Shown here piece after piece: positions 16,175-25,574 of a stretch of DNA of 64,000 nt. The notes beneath the pieces were generated by a model, which did no database searches, was not told the origin of the DNA, and saw only the letters and a list, made by a program, of their open reading frames with translations. This stretch comes from Rhodococcus sp. B50 (lineage in GTDB: Bacteria > Actinomycetota > Actinomycetes > Mycobacteriales > Mycobacteriaceae). Numbering within the stretch: the first letter of the stretch is position 1; every line of letters starts with the position of its first letter. The translations under genes were made by a program, and so were the position numbers. The DNA lies in assembly GCF_013602415.1 (NCBI RefSeq), contig NZ_WPAG02000003.1:248001-312000 (forward strand), given 5' to 3'.

Positions 16175-18071
16175 GGCCTTCTCGCAAGATCTGTCGCATC
16201 CGACAACCGAGAGGTGACACGAGCAGTGCCGCCGGCGATCGAGACCCTTTGCGAGGTTCGTCAGGACGTGAGCAGGAGGACGAGTGGCCGCAGTTCGTAG
16301 ATCCCCGCGGGGGATCGACTCACACCGGTGCAGCAGTTCGCCGTAGACGGCACGAATCTGGTGCGGTCCCCCACCAGTGCGTAAGCGCTGCGGTTGGCGC
16401 GGTGCGCCCACGCGCATCCGATGTCCTGTTCGGCTCGCCGCGCAGCCTCAGCTGCGCTGCGCACTGCTTCGTCACTGGCTCGTCATCAACCCGTCGAACC
16501 GCAAGGAGATCGATGCGATCGCCCATGGCCGGTACTGCTCGCCCCAGCGAGGTCGGCATTCAGACGCCACTTCACTGGCACGAACACGAGGTTCGGTCGG
16601 AGGTCGCTTATCTTTCTGTGACGATCGAGCGGTGCGTGCAGGGCGCTGGTTACCTCAACGGACGACTCTCCTGCCCCCGGGAGGAACCCGATGCGCACTG
16701 GCCGTCTCATCCTCCCCGCCTTCCGCATGGTGCTCCAGTACCGGGAGGACGGCAAAAATCTCGTCGCCGCCGAGGACACACTCGATATCCTTTATGAGGC
16801 GGAATCATCCGAGGCGACGGACACACGCCGACACCATGAGCACCCGCACACCGGTGATCACCGTCGACAGTGCGGACCTACCGGGACGCGCACCGTCACG
16901 GTCGGCACGGCGATGCGGTAATCACCTCGACCGGGGGTGTGTCGCGTAGGAGGCGGTCGCGACCGGCATGACTTGCTATGCAGGATCCGGCAAGGACTGC
17001 GCACTGAACCCCAGAACAGTGCCTCGGCGGCGAGGCCGCTTGACTCCAGCCCACATTGCGAAACAAGTAGCCACGTCAACCGCAGAACGTTGCTCACACG
17101 GCAGATGTACGCGGCCGACCCGGTTTCGGCCCGCTCGGCAACCGAGTCGTGTTCGGTCACGGACACACCCGCCAGGCGGGCGCCGGGTGGCGGCGTGCAC
17201 CGCCGCGTCGAGTCGAATAGGCGCAGCAGGTCGGCTTCATCCCACCCGGCTGCGGCACCGACCCGAGTGCACCACCCACTCCACCGAACGAGCGCCATCG
17301 CCACAAATAGTGGACAACCCTCGGCCACGCGTCCAAGGGCAGCTGGTGCCGCATTGATCACGAAGCTACCCTCGCCGCACTCTGTCCAGGGCACCCGCAA
17401 CGTTCCCAATGCCTATCGCACCCTGCGCGATTGCGTATTGGACAGTGCCGAGGAAGGGTCACACAGGGTACCAAGGATCACTGTCATCCATAGGAGGAAG
17501 TCTGAGTCTGCCCAAGGCGTGACGTCGTCAGAGATCCGCGGCGAAGACCTCAGCGGGATTCTCAGGCAAATGCGGGCGCCCGGCCGAGGCGTAGTCACTC
17601 CTCGCCATGGGAAAACAGCCACACGCGCGTCATCTCTGCCGAACACCTGCGTCGGGACGTGCGTTGGTCAGGCGTTGGCGAAGGACCTAGCGGGGTACAA
17701 CGCTTGGTGATCGGCCGTCGCCTCCTGTCGAACGCGCGTAAGGGCTGACATCGCTTTTCCTGCCGTTCTCACCGACAAACTGCGTCTTTCTGTTGTCGCG
17801 TCCCCTGTGTTTCTTGTATCGGGACCGGAACTCGTCATCGCTCAGCGCATCTCTGGCATCGTCGGTTCGTTTCCCACGCTGAACGCAAGACCTCAAAGAG
17901 CGTTGCGATCGGAGACGGTCATTTGTGGGGAAAGGCTCGACCAATTCCCCGCCTCGTTCGTCGGCTGAACCCGTACAGGTCGCCAGTCCGGCACCGTCAC
18001 AAGTCGATATGCGATGCCGCCGCGTCAGTACTGTTCATTTTTCGTTCACGTCATCGTCGTGGAGGCCGGGA
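16175..18071. other. 1.9-kb stretch without a supported gene
   Basis: Open frames of up to about 290 codons exist on both strands, but none shows a recognisable domain, a credible ribosome site or a coherent codon pattern. The DNA reads as decayed or intergenic material. No tRNA-like fold, tandem repeat or IS end was recognised. Confidence 0.5.
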
Positions 18072-18293
18072 ATGACTTTGGCCATGAGCGACATTTACAC
18101 CGACCATGAAGCACACGGTCTCGAACGCGCAGTCGCGTCACTCGTTCAGCAGTTCCCGCAACTCCCTGAAACGGTGGTACGCCAGGCCGTCGCAGAGGCT
18201 GTGCGCGCCTATCAGGGACGTCCTATCCGCGAATTCATCCCCTTGTTCGTCGAACGCCGAGCACGCCGAGCACTTGCCGCTGACAGCCACTAA
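18072..18293 (+). CDS. Small three-helix-bundle dimerisation-domain protein
   Basis: This is a 73-residue cytoplasmic protein with the pattern LERAVASLVQQFPQLPETVV, AVAEAVRAYQGRPIREFIPL, FVERRARRAL. It matches a widespread small actinobacterial family (three-helix bundle dimerisation domain; function unknown, recalled as a family of stand-alone or fused helical modules). GGAGG at 18061-18065 is six bases before the ATG at 18072; a second ATG at 18084 is possible. It stands alone between two non-coding stretches. Confidence 0.7.
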   Translation: MTLAMSDIYTDHEAHGLERAVASLVQQFPQLPETVVRQAVAEAVRAYQGRPIREFIPLFVERRARRALAADSH

Positions 18294-18771
18294 TCCGTAT
18301 CCGTGGGTCTGTCATATGCCGTTGGGCGACACGGAGCTGTCGACCGCCGTATTCGTCGCGCCCGTAAGCCAAATCCCTGCACTGCCAACTCTGTATGACG
18401 AAACCCGGCCTGGCAACATGCTTCACGAGTCTCGGAACGTCGGTTGACATAGCGTCCATCGCCAGTTCGCTGTCGTGGTGGCAACGTGGGATTCTCAATA
18501 CCGCGGCTCGGTCGCCAACGAGTAGGACGTACACGAGGCAACGGCGAGCGGGATCCGCGGCGCATCCGGATCTGCAAGGACCGTGGCGCCCTGCCCTCGG
18601 TGACAAAGCCGCATGCCACCGATAGGGCTTTCGGACGCACAAGCATAGAACGAGAGGACCTGACCCTGATCTTGGACACACGGAATCCAGCACGACCGCT
18701 CCACTGGAACGCCGACTGACCACCGATAACCAGGAACCAGGACAGAGACCACAGCACGATAGCCTTCCGAC
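18294..18771. other. Intergenic stretch without a supported gene
   Basis: Between the small helical protein and the membrane protein gene only unconvincing frames occur. Nothing recognisable was found on either strand. Confidence 0.45.
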
Positions 18772-19227
18772 GTGGATTTCTCGCCGTTGGGTTTGATCGT
18801 CGCGTTGGCAGTGCTTATGCCCAACATGCTGCTCATTTGGTTGCCCCCGCGAGCTCCTGCACCGACGGTATCGGTGCCACACCCGTGGGGAGTGGCGGAA
18901 CGGGTGGGTCAGGTGCTGTGCCTGAGCGTGCCCGCGATCACGCCCCCAGGAGCACTCGTCTGGTGGTGGTCGGTTCCCACCTTGGTCGCGCTTGCCGGAT
19001 ACTACGCACTGTGGGCGAGATACCTCGTCCGGGGACGAGCAGCAACGGCACTGTACCTACGATGGTGGATCTTGCCGGTGCCCATGGCAATCCTTCCCAT
19101 CGCAGTATTTCTTTCCACTGCAGGGTGGTTGAGCAATCCATGGGTCGCCATTGCAACGGTAATATTCGCCGTCGGTCATGTCCCTACCTCGCTGATCGTC
19201 GCCCGAGCAGTCGGCAGTCGCACATGA
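18772..19227 (+). CDS. Small integral membrane protein of unknown function
   Basis: This 151-residue protein is predicted to have four transmembrane helices, near residues 5-25 (LGLIVALAVLMPNMLLIWL), 45-80, 96-116 and 124-145, with short Arg-containing loops on one side. It resembles small actinobacterial membrane proteins annotated only as hypothetical. It starts with GTG at 18772, with a weak upstream site. No neighbour hints at its role. Confidence 0.6.
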   Translation: MDFSPLGLIVALAVLMPNMLLIWLPPRAPAPTVSVPHPWGVAERVGQVLCLSVPAITPPGALVWWWSVPTLVALAGYYALWARYLVRGRAATALYLRWWILPVPMAILPIAVFLSTAGWLSNPWVAIATVIFAVGHVPTSLIVARAVGSRT

Positions 19228-19344
19228 CCTCCTCCCACTGAGGAACGAACCACCTCCACCTGTTCCTCGCCGGGCGATGAGGAACACTTACCTCGAGCCC
19301 GAGCAACGAACACTTCAGATGCGAAAACAGCCCCTCCGATGGCT

Positions 19345-19450
19345 CGACCGCCGCCGGACGTGCCATCGGCCGTACCTGCGGCGAATTGCTTCGTCCGGTC
19401 ACCTTAGAACTCGGCGGCACGTCCGCGGCGGTCGTGCTCGACGATGCCGA
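19345..19450 (+). pseudogene. Aldehyde dehydrogenase internal fragment
   Basis: The reading AIGRTCGELLRPVTLELGGT, then SAAVVLDDAE, is the catalytic-Glu segment of an aldehyde dehydrogenase (usually LELGGKSaaivlddAD). The lysine is changed to Thr and both flanks are missing. It is a fragment of about 35 codons left by rearrangement. Confidence 0.55.
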
Positions 19451-19462
19451 GGGCGTCGAGCT

Positions 19463-19519
19463 CTGCGTCTGGGAGCGGCCAGCATGCCAATGCCGGAACA
19501 ACTCCATCAGATCGGTCAT
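19463..19519 (-). pseudogene. IS21 IstA N-terminal fragment
   Basis: ATG at 19519, preceded by AAGGAGA, opens MTDLMELFRHWHAGRSQTQ, which resembles the first residues of IS21-type IstA transposases, and then runs directly into the antisense of the ALDH fragment. Only about 19 codons remain, so it marks one end of a deletion. Confidence 0.45.
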
Positions 19520-19666
19520 CGTCCACGTTCTCCTTACCACCGTCGGGCTCCTTCTAGGCCCTCGGTGGATCTTGGGAAGAAGCGAACCTGGACCAGCACC
19601 CGGTGCCCCGGTCGAGACGCCTCGAGGGTAAGCAATGACGTGACGGCCGGGGTGCCTCTCTGTTTG

Positions 19667-20719
19667 TCAAGCGGCTTTGACGGATTGATTCGCGCCGGGT
19701 CGATGACGACGCTTTTCGTCGGACAGCATGATGCGATCGGACAGGTGACGTTTGAGGGCGCGCCTCGCTGCAGCGGGTTTTCTGCCCTCGGCTATTTTCT
19801 TGTCGTATAGGCACGCCCGGCGCTTGCGGGCATCCGGATCTGCACCACAGCGACGGTGTAGAGCGCGCTGTTGAGCTGTCGGTCGCCGTAGCGGGAGAGG
19901 CGGTGCCGGTCGGCATCTGCGCTGGCGATCTGTACCGGTGCCGAGCCGTTGTAGTTCGCATAGACCGCCGCGGTCGGGAAGCGATCGGGCCGGCCGGTGC
20001 GGCCGATCAGCCGGGCCGCGGTCACCGCGCCGATCCCGTCGACCTCGCGCAGGCGGGTCCCGTGCTCGTCGAGCGCCTGGGACATGTGCTTCTCGTTCGC
20101 CGCGAGCTGCCCGTCGAGGCGTCGGATGTCGGCGATGAGTTCCCGACACAACCCGACCCGCATCCGGTCGACCGCGCTGCGGGCACGCAAAACCCCGCAA
20201 CAGGACGGTCGCCGCAGCGGCGGTCAGCGAGGTCGGAGCACCCCCGGCAAGCAACTGTCGAAACAACGCATGGAGTTGATTCATGCTGCGAGTTCTACTG
20301 TTGGACAGATTTGTTCGTCGCTCGCCGAGGAGCCCGAGAATTTCTGCCGGACCCTCCGGGTCGACCGGGCGGGCATCGCCCTGCATCGCGGCCACACACG
20401 CCGCCGCGGCTGCGTCGATGCGGTCGTTCTTGCGGCGTCCGCCGCGGGAGAACTCGCGCACCCGGGCGGTGGCGGTGGCCGGGACGTCGACGACGAGTTC
20501 CTCGAGGACGAGCAGCCACTGGACGAGGTGATGGCCGAGACCGTGGGCGTTCTCCACCGCCCAGGTGCGCTGCGGCCACGTCTTGGCCCAGGTGATCAAC
20601 ATCCTGTAGCCGGCGAGGGTGGCGTCGATGCGGATCGAGCCGAGATCGGTGTTGGTGGCCGGGTCGACCGCGGTGGCGGTGTGGCTGGACTTGTGCGGGT
20701 CGATGCCGATGACGATCAT
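19667..20719 (-). mobile_element. IS110-family transposase with two frameshifts
   Basis: The first frame begins MIVIGIDPHKSSHTATAVDP, with the RuvC-like DEDD residues visible (Asp in GIDPHK, Glu in WAVENAHGLGH, two Asp in KNDRIDAAAAA). Near 20190 the transposase sense moves to another frame (AVDRMRVGLCRELIADIRRL, then the Tnp-20 region VDGIGAVTAARLIGRTGRPD), which runs to 19792. It then returns to the first frame near 19803 for the tail KIAEGRKPAAARRALKRHL. Two indels therefore split the gene and it should be inactive unless repaired. Element ends were not located; the 5' non-coding part would lie above 20720. Confidence 0.8.
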
Positions 20720-20830
20720 GGAAGGCGGTTCCCTTCGCTGTCGGGATGGGGTTCCGCGGAGGACAATCCGACTTCAAGTACCTCTCACAGCAGCTTGGGT
20801 CACGCCTCTCGTCAGTCACTCCGCGAACGC

Positions 20831-20913
20831 AGACCGGAAGGGTTCGACACACCCAAGGCGGTCAACCCGACGATCCGGGCGACAGGAATTACACGAGTCA
20901 GCCCTTCCGGTCT
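20831..20913. repeat. 12-base perfect inverted repeat upstream of the IS110 gene
   Basis: AGACCGGAAGGG (20831-20842) and CCCTTCCGGTCT (20902-20913) are perfect inverted repeats 59 bases apart, about 110-195 bases upstream of the IS110 start. In IS110 elements this region is where the bridge RNA is encoded, so the repeat may be an RNA stem or an element-end structure. Confidence 0.4.
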
Positions 20914-20969
20914 GCTACGGAACGCTGCGGGTAGCTAACCCGGTCACGACCGCTGCCACTCATACAAGC

Positions 20970-21075
20970 GGATTTATAGCTTGTGCCCGAACCGTTCGCC
21001 GCCGCGTTGCGGGCGGCCAAGTCCGCACTCGACCCGGCGGGCATCTTCGACCCGGCGTCCTCATCGACCCCACCC
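20970..21075 (+). pseudogene. FAD-linked oxidase C-terminal fragment
   Basis: PFAAALRAAKSALDPAGIFD followed, after a one-base deletion, by PGVLIDP is the standard C-terminus of FAD-binding oxidases of the glycolate oxidase/alkyl-DHAP synthase group (KaalDPaGilNPGvl). Nothing of the rest of the gene is present upstream, where the IS110 element lies. Confidence 0.5.
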
Positions 21076-21306
21076 CGGGCACAGCTCGGGCCATGATCAC
21101 CACAACCGCCGGCAGCAACCCATCCTCGGGCCTGAGAGCTCGGTCGCCTCCACCGCGACTGTCATCGGGCACCTCAGCGTCGAGGCCGAAGTAGGCATCT
21201 TCTACCACGCGGTGGTGCGCCGACCTGGAATGAATGCCGATGGCCTCGGCGTCTCGGGCGCCGAGATCATCCGCACCAGGGGCTCATCTACTTTTCTGCC
21301 ATAACG

Positions 21307-22417
21307 TCAGGGAACGCTGATGAAGTTCGAAAAGCCACCGTGTCGGGCCGGCAGGTCGGCGAGTGCTTCGTTGATCTTCTCGAGCGGGAAGCTGTGGTGT
21401 TCGAGTGCCGAGAGGTCGAGGACGCCAGCGCCGGCAAGGTCGGCCATTGCTTGGGCTTCTGCGGTGGAGAACCACAGGCTGCCCAGGACGCTGATCTGCC
21501 GGCACATGAGCGAGAACATGTCGAGGGCAGGACGTTCCATCATGCCGCCGATGTCGACGGCGACCCCCCCCGCGGCGGAGGGTGGAAATTGCGTCGAGGA
21601 ACGATTCGGCGGGTGCGCCGGGGCCGAGTGCGTCGATTACGGCGTCGACGCCTTCGCCGTTGTTGTGGTCGTGGGTCCAGGATCGCAGGTCGCCCGAACC
21701 GGCGGCGAACACGTGGATTCTGTCGGGTGCAATGGCGCGGACCTCGTCGAGCAGGTCGGCGTTTCGTCCGGTCCCGAAGATCCGGGAGGCACCGAGCGCG
21801 AGCGCGCTGAGACAGGTTCCAAGGCCGAGCGTGCCGGAGATGCCGTCGATGAGGACGGTCGAGCCGGGTCCGACGCCGGCCTTGCGCAGCGCCGCGTAAC
21901 CGGTTCCGAGATACCCAAATCGGGCTCCTTCTTCGAAGCTGACCGAGTCGGGAAGCTTCACGAGGTTGCGTTGGGGGGCGGTGAGGTATTCGCTCAGGCC
22001 GCCGTAGGGGTAGGCGTCGAAGCGGTCCTGCCCGTTCGGTCCGAAGGCGAAATACCCCATGAAGGTATAGGAGTCGCAGTTCTGGTCCTGGCCTTGTCGG
22101 CATGCACGGCAGGCGCCGCAGGACAGGCCGGGGTTGACGTAGACCCGGTCGCCGACGGCGACGTCGGTGACATGACTGCCCACGGCGGCAACGACTCCGG
22201 AGGAGTCGAGTCCGAAGACCGCAGGGAGCTTCGGGAGCGGCAAGTAGGGAAACTATTCGTTGTAGGTGGCCAGGACGTTGCCGAGGTTGGGGACGACGTT
22301 GCAGGCCTTGACCTGGACGAGGACATCGGTGGGCCGCGGCTCGGGGATGGGGAGTTCCTCGATTTTCATCGGCTGGTTGATCTCGTGCAGGCGGGCAACG
22401 CGCATTGTCGCGGTCAT
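21307..22417 (-). pseudogene. Zinc-type alcohol dehydrogenase broken by an amber codon and a C8 frameshift
   Basis: The gene starts at ATG 22417 (MTATMRVARLHEI) and encodes an MDR/Zn-ADH of about 370 residues. A TAG at 22253-22255 falls where the frame otherwise continues without a gap (ATYNE, stop, FPYLPLPKLPAVFGLDSSG); a Trp would fit there. Later motifs are normal (structural CGACRACRQGQDQNC, LIDGISGTLGLGTCL) until a run of eight C near 21565-21572, after which the C-terminus (MMERPALDMFSLMCRQISVL to FSNFISVP) continues in another frame and stops at 21307. Both lesions leave the rest well preserved, so loss is recent or partly a sequencing artefact. It belongs to the minus-strand unit with the isochorismatase-like and LLM genes. 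Confidence 0.75.
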
Positions 22418-22506
22418 GTGTGTGGTAACTCCTGTGGAAGGGGTGGTGCGGTGAGGCAGTTCGCGGGCATTTCGGGTGTGGGCCCGGTTGGGTGGGTGGA
22501 GCGGTG

Positions 22507-23124
22507 TCAGGCGGACTCGCCGACAGGAAGGTGCAAGGCCGTCTGTATGTCGGCGACGGTGGTGATCTCGGCGAGCAGACTCAGCGAGTTGATACTGGCT
22601 TCGTGGGCTTCGGTGGTCGCCGCCGAGCATGCGTCCGCTACGACGATGACGCGGTATCCGAGATCGCTTGCCACTCGGGCGGTTCCCTCGACGGAGGCGT
22701 TTGTCGCGACTCCGGTGAAGATGAGGGTGGTGATGCCCTTGCTGCGGAGCGTTGCGTCGAGTTCGGATTCTGCGAAGCCGCCGATGCGCTGATGGGTGAT
22801 GACCAGGTCGTTGCTACGCGGGGTGAGTGCGTTGACGATGTCGGCCAGTTCGTTTCCCTCTTTGAGGCATCCGGATTGGGCCACGATTTGCAACAGTGGG
22901 GAGTTGGCCTCGAGATCGGAGAAGTCCGGCTTCCACGCGACTCGGGTGTAGACGACGGTGCCGCCGGCTTCGCGGATGGCGTCGTTGACGGCGGCTATCT
23001 GGTCGATGACGTTGCGTTCGATGATCTGCTGGTGGAAGAGGTCGGCGAAGGCGCCTGTTGGGCCGACGATGTCCCCTTGACAGTGAACGGCGACGGTGGC
23101 GGTGGTGCGGGGATCGAGTTCCAT
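22507..23124 (-). CDS. Isochorismatase-superfamily hydrolase with Ser at the usual catalytic Cys position
   Basis: This is a 205-residue isochorismatase-fold protein. The Asp motif is HCQGD (residue 18), and the cis-peptide/nucleophile loop reads FTGVATNASVEGTAR, where amidohydrolase members normally have Cys (ATNvCVesTAR). The middle lysine region is also atypical (THQRIGGFAESELD). It may act as a vinyl-ether-type hydrolase or hydrolyse an amide by a different nucleophile, or may have lost activity. CAGGAG precedes the ATG at 23124. It lies between the LLM gene and the broken ADH, an arrangement that recalls RutA/RutB-type ring opening followed by amide hydrolysis. Confidence 0.8.
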   Translation of the reverse strand: MELDPRTTATVAVHCQGDIVGPTGAFADLFHQQIIERNVIDQIAAVNDAIREAGGTVVYTRVAWKPDFSDLEANSPLLQIVAQSGCLKEGNELADIVNALTPRSNDLVITHQRIGGFAESELDATLRSKGITTLIFTGVATNASVEGTARVASDLGYRVIVVADACSAATTEAHEASINSLSLLAEITTVADIQTALHLPVGESA

Positions 23125-23148
23125 GTAGATCTCCTGGTGCGTTGGGTA

Positions 23149-24222
23149 TTACGCGTGGGCGAGGATGGAGTGGCCGATGTTGTCGATGTCGCGTTCGGCG
23201 GTGAACGGGTTGGACAGGAACACCTGGAGGATGTCGACACCCGCTTCGCGCATCAGCGCCGCTTTTTCCCGAAGGTCTGCGGGCGAGCCGTACAGGCACC
23301 AGTAGTCGACGAGTTCCTTGGTGATGATCGGGCGGTGCCGGGGGTCGAGGCCACGCAGGTACTTCGCCCAGACGTCGAGGTAATGCGGTTGGTCCGGGGC
23401 TTTCGGGTCCCCGAGGTACTGCTGGGCGGCAGTGAGAGAGGCGTCGACGATCGAGTCACCGAGTTCGTCGCGGTGCTGGTCCATCAGTCCGGCGTTGGTG
23501 ATGCATGAGCTGATCGGACCGGATCCGAAGCCGTGGGTGACACCGTCTTCCCAGGTTTCGCCGTTGCCGAGTTGGTAGAACCAGGACAGCGAGACGAGCT
23601 TGACCGAGCCGGGTGCTCGCCCGGCATCGGCAACGGCCTTGTCGAGGCGGCGGCGGATCAGCTTGATCATGTCGACGTTCGGTCCGAGACAGTAGACGAC
23701 GGCGTCGGCGTATTTGGCTGCCTCGGCGAGGCCACGAGGCCCGCCGGCGGCGACCCAGATCGGGATGTGGTCGGTGACGTTGTAAAAGCCGTTGTCCTTG
23801 TCGAGGAATTCCACTTCTCGGGACTGTCCGAGCCAGTTGTGGGTGACCCGGCGGCCGGCCATCAGTTCCCGGGAGACCTCGATGGCGTGGGACAGTTCGG
23901 AGATCTTCGCGGTGCGGTTGCCCATGGAACGCAGCGCATTGTTGGCGGTACCGATACCGAGAAAGGTTCGACCTGGTGCTAGTGCGTTGAGGGTGGCCAT
24001 GGAGTTCGCGGTGACCGGGGCGATGCGGGTCAACGGGTTGGTAACCATGGTGCCCAGGTGGATGGCGGTGGTCTGCTGCGAAGCTAGGGCGAGGAACTGG
24101 TACGGGTCCGAGAACAACAACGGGCCCTCACCGACGCCGAAGTGGGTGACGCCGAGATCCTCGGCCTGCTTCACCATCTCGACCTGATCGATCTTGGCGC
24201 AGGTGCCGATACAGAATTCCAT
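23149..24222 (-). CDS. Luciferase-like monooxygenase/flavin (F420 or FMN)-dependent oxidoreductase
   Basis: This 357-residue TIM-barrel protein of the bacterial luciferase superfamily starts MEFCIGTCAKIDQVEMVKQA, continues with the barrel motif TAIHLGTMVTNPLTRIAPVT near 55-73 and GRTFLGIGTANNALRSMG near 86-104, and has the IWVAAGGPRGLAEAAKYAD core strand near 155-175. Such proteins use FMNH2 or F420. The start at 24222 follows AAGGAGACGAAC. A flavin reductase gene 8 kb away (32283) could supply FMNH2. Together with the isochorismatase-like gene it suggests attack on a cyclic amide, heteroaromatic or enol substrate; that is inference. Confidence 0.82.
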   Translation of the reverse strand: MEFCIGTCAKIDQVEMVKQAEDLGVTHFGVGEGPLLFSDPYQFLALASQQTTAIHLGTMVTNPLTRIAPVTANSMATLNALAPGRTFLGIGTANNALRSMGNRTAKISELSHAIEVSRELMAGRRVTHNWLGQSREVEFLDKDNGFYNVTDHIPIWVAAGGPRGLAEAAKYADAVVYCLGPNVDMIKLIRRRLDKAVADAGRAPGSVKLVSLSWFYQLGNGETWEDGVTHGFGSGPISSCITNAGLMDQHRDELGDSIVDASLTAAQQYLGDPKAPDQPHYLDVWAKYLRGLDPRHRPIITKELVDYWCLYGSPADLREKAALMREAGVDILQVFLSNPFTAERDIDNIGHSILAHA

Positions 24223-24362
24223 GTTCGTCTCCTTGCGGGCGGCCCGGTGGTGTACTCGACTCGTCCCACCCGTGGCCGGGTGTGTGTCCGAGGGCCTCAC
24301 TGAATGTGTGTATGCCTCCGGAATGGATTCCGCGATCGGTTACGGTGCCTGCCAATCGCGAA

Positions 24363-24426
24363 CTGGAATGCTAGCGTTCCAGATGAACGTAGCTCACAGT
24401 GACCCGCACCACAAGTACTAGAATGC
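24363..24426. promoter_or_regulatory. Candidate GntR operators upstream of the LLM operon and gntR
   Basis: CTGGAATGCTAGCGTTCCAG (24363-24382) is a 20-base near-perfect palindrome (nine of ten pairs). A second half-type site, CTAGAATGC, lies at 24418-24426. The same GAATGCTAG core, inverted, occurs in front of the MHS transporter operon (25409-25429). The positions between divergent LLM and gntR genes suit an operator. Confidence 0.55.
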
Positions 24427-24492
24427 AAGATGCTGCCTTCAGCCTCCCAGCCACAACGGAGCCACTCGAGAAACGACGGAAAGCCTGAGCCG

Positions 24493-25233
24493 ATGACCAC
24501 GACCGATCCTGGCCCTACGGCAAGCACCGAGGCCGCCGCCCTTCTCACCCAGTTCCGCACCTCCGGGGCGCGCCTGTCCTCCGCGCTCTACGACATCCTC
24601 AAGACCCGATTACTCGAAGGCCGGTACGCAGCCGGCGAGAAGATCGTCGTCGAGTCGATTCGGCAGGAATTCGGGGTGAGCAAACAGCCGGTCATGGACG
24701 CCTTGCGCCGTCTCTCCAGCGACAAACTGGTCTACATCGTCCCCCAGGTCGGGTGCGAGGTCGTTTCCTACACCCCCCGCGAGGTCGAGGACTTCTACAC
24801 CCTGTTCGGCGGTTTCGAAGGAGCCATCGCGGCGGTAGCGGCCGCACGGCGAACCGAGGCGCAGGTGCGGGAACTGGACCTGATCTCCGCACGCGTCGAC
24901 GCGTTGATCGCCTCCCACGATCCCGAGGTCCGCGCACATGGATACCGCGTCCACAACCGGGAATTCCATGCCGCCATCCATGCGATGGCGCATTCACGGA
25001 TCATGGAGGAGACCAGTCAGCGGATGTGGGACCTGTCGGATTTCCTGATCAACACCGCTGGCATCACCAACCCGCTCGCGAGCGCGCTCCCCGACCGCCA
25101 GCACGACCACCATGAGATCGCCGAGGCCATCCGCAACCGCGATGCAGCTGCGGCGCGCGAGGCGATGGAGCGCCATATCGTCGGCACGATCGCGGTCATC
25201 CGCGACGAATCGAGCGCTCAGCCACCGCGCTGA
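24493..25233 (+). CDS. GntR-family regulator (FCD type)
   Basis: This 246-residue regulator has the winged helix LSSALYDILKTRLLEGRYAA, then VESIRQEFGVSKQPVMDALR, and a C-terminal FCD helical domain with the usual metal-site histidines (HNREFHAAIHAMAHSRIMEE, HDHHEIAEAIRNRD). A start at 24493 (MTTTDPGP) fits the family best; an earlier in-frame ATG at 24430 adds 21 unsupported residues. It lies between the divergent LLM/isochorismatase unit and the transporter/hydroxylase operon and probably controls both through the CTAGAATGC-type sites. Confidence 0.88.
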   Translation: MTTTDPGPTASTEAAALLTQFRTSGARLSSALYDILKTRLLEGRYAAGEKIVVESIRQEFGVSKQPVMDALRRLSSDKLVYIVPQVGCEVVSYTPREVEDFYTLFGGFEGAIAAVAAARRTEAQVRELDLISARVDALIASHDPEVRAHGYRVHNREFHAAIHAMAHSRIMEETSQRMWDLSDFLINTAGITNPLASALPDRQHDHHEIAEAIRNRDAAAAREAMERHIVGTIAVIRDESSAQPPR

Positions 25234-25408
25234 CGGTGAGCCGACTCCCCATACCCGGTTCTGCGCGACCGGACAGGCGTACTCGTTCCGGCCGCGCCGA
25301 CGGCGCTGCACCTTCACGCAGCGTCGCTTCACACTGATCGCCACCGGAGCGAAGAACTAACCCTCCGACAGAGACTTGCGTCACCATTCGCACCGGAGTA
25401 GCTTCGCA

Positions 25409-25429
25409 GCTAGACGTCTAGCATTCTAG
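25409..25429. promoter_or_regulatory. Perfect palindrome upstream of the MHS transporter/hydroxylase operon
   Basis: GCTAGACGTCTAGC (25409-25422) is a perfect 14-base palindrome running into GCATTCTAG (25421-25429), the exact reverse complement of the site at 24418. On the minus strand the block aligns closely with the 24363 palindrome. It is a strong candidate operator for the GntR protein. The remaining bases of the gap 25234-25574 hold no gene. Confidence 0.6.
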
Positions 25430-25574
25430 TTACCTCCGCTGCTCCCTTTGCGGCAGCTCTCCTCTACATCCCAGACGAATCTCAGACGAAAGGCGCGGCC
25501 ATGACGACCGCATCGCACCCCGCATTCTTCGGAGCACCAGCCTGCCCAACCCCTCGAATTGAGGAAACCACGCC

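Noticed and set aside
16858..17409. 183-codon minus-strand frame in the gene-poor stretch
   Set aside because: No recognisable domain, Cys/Arg-rich random composition and no ribosome site.
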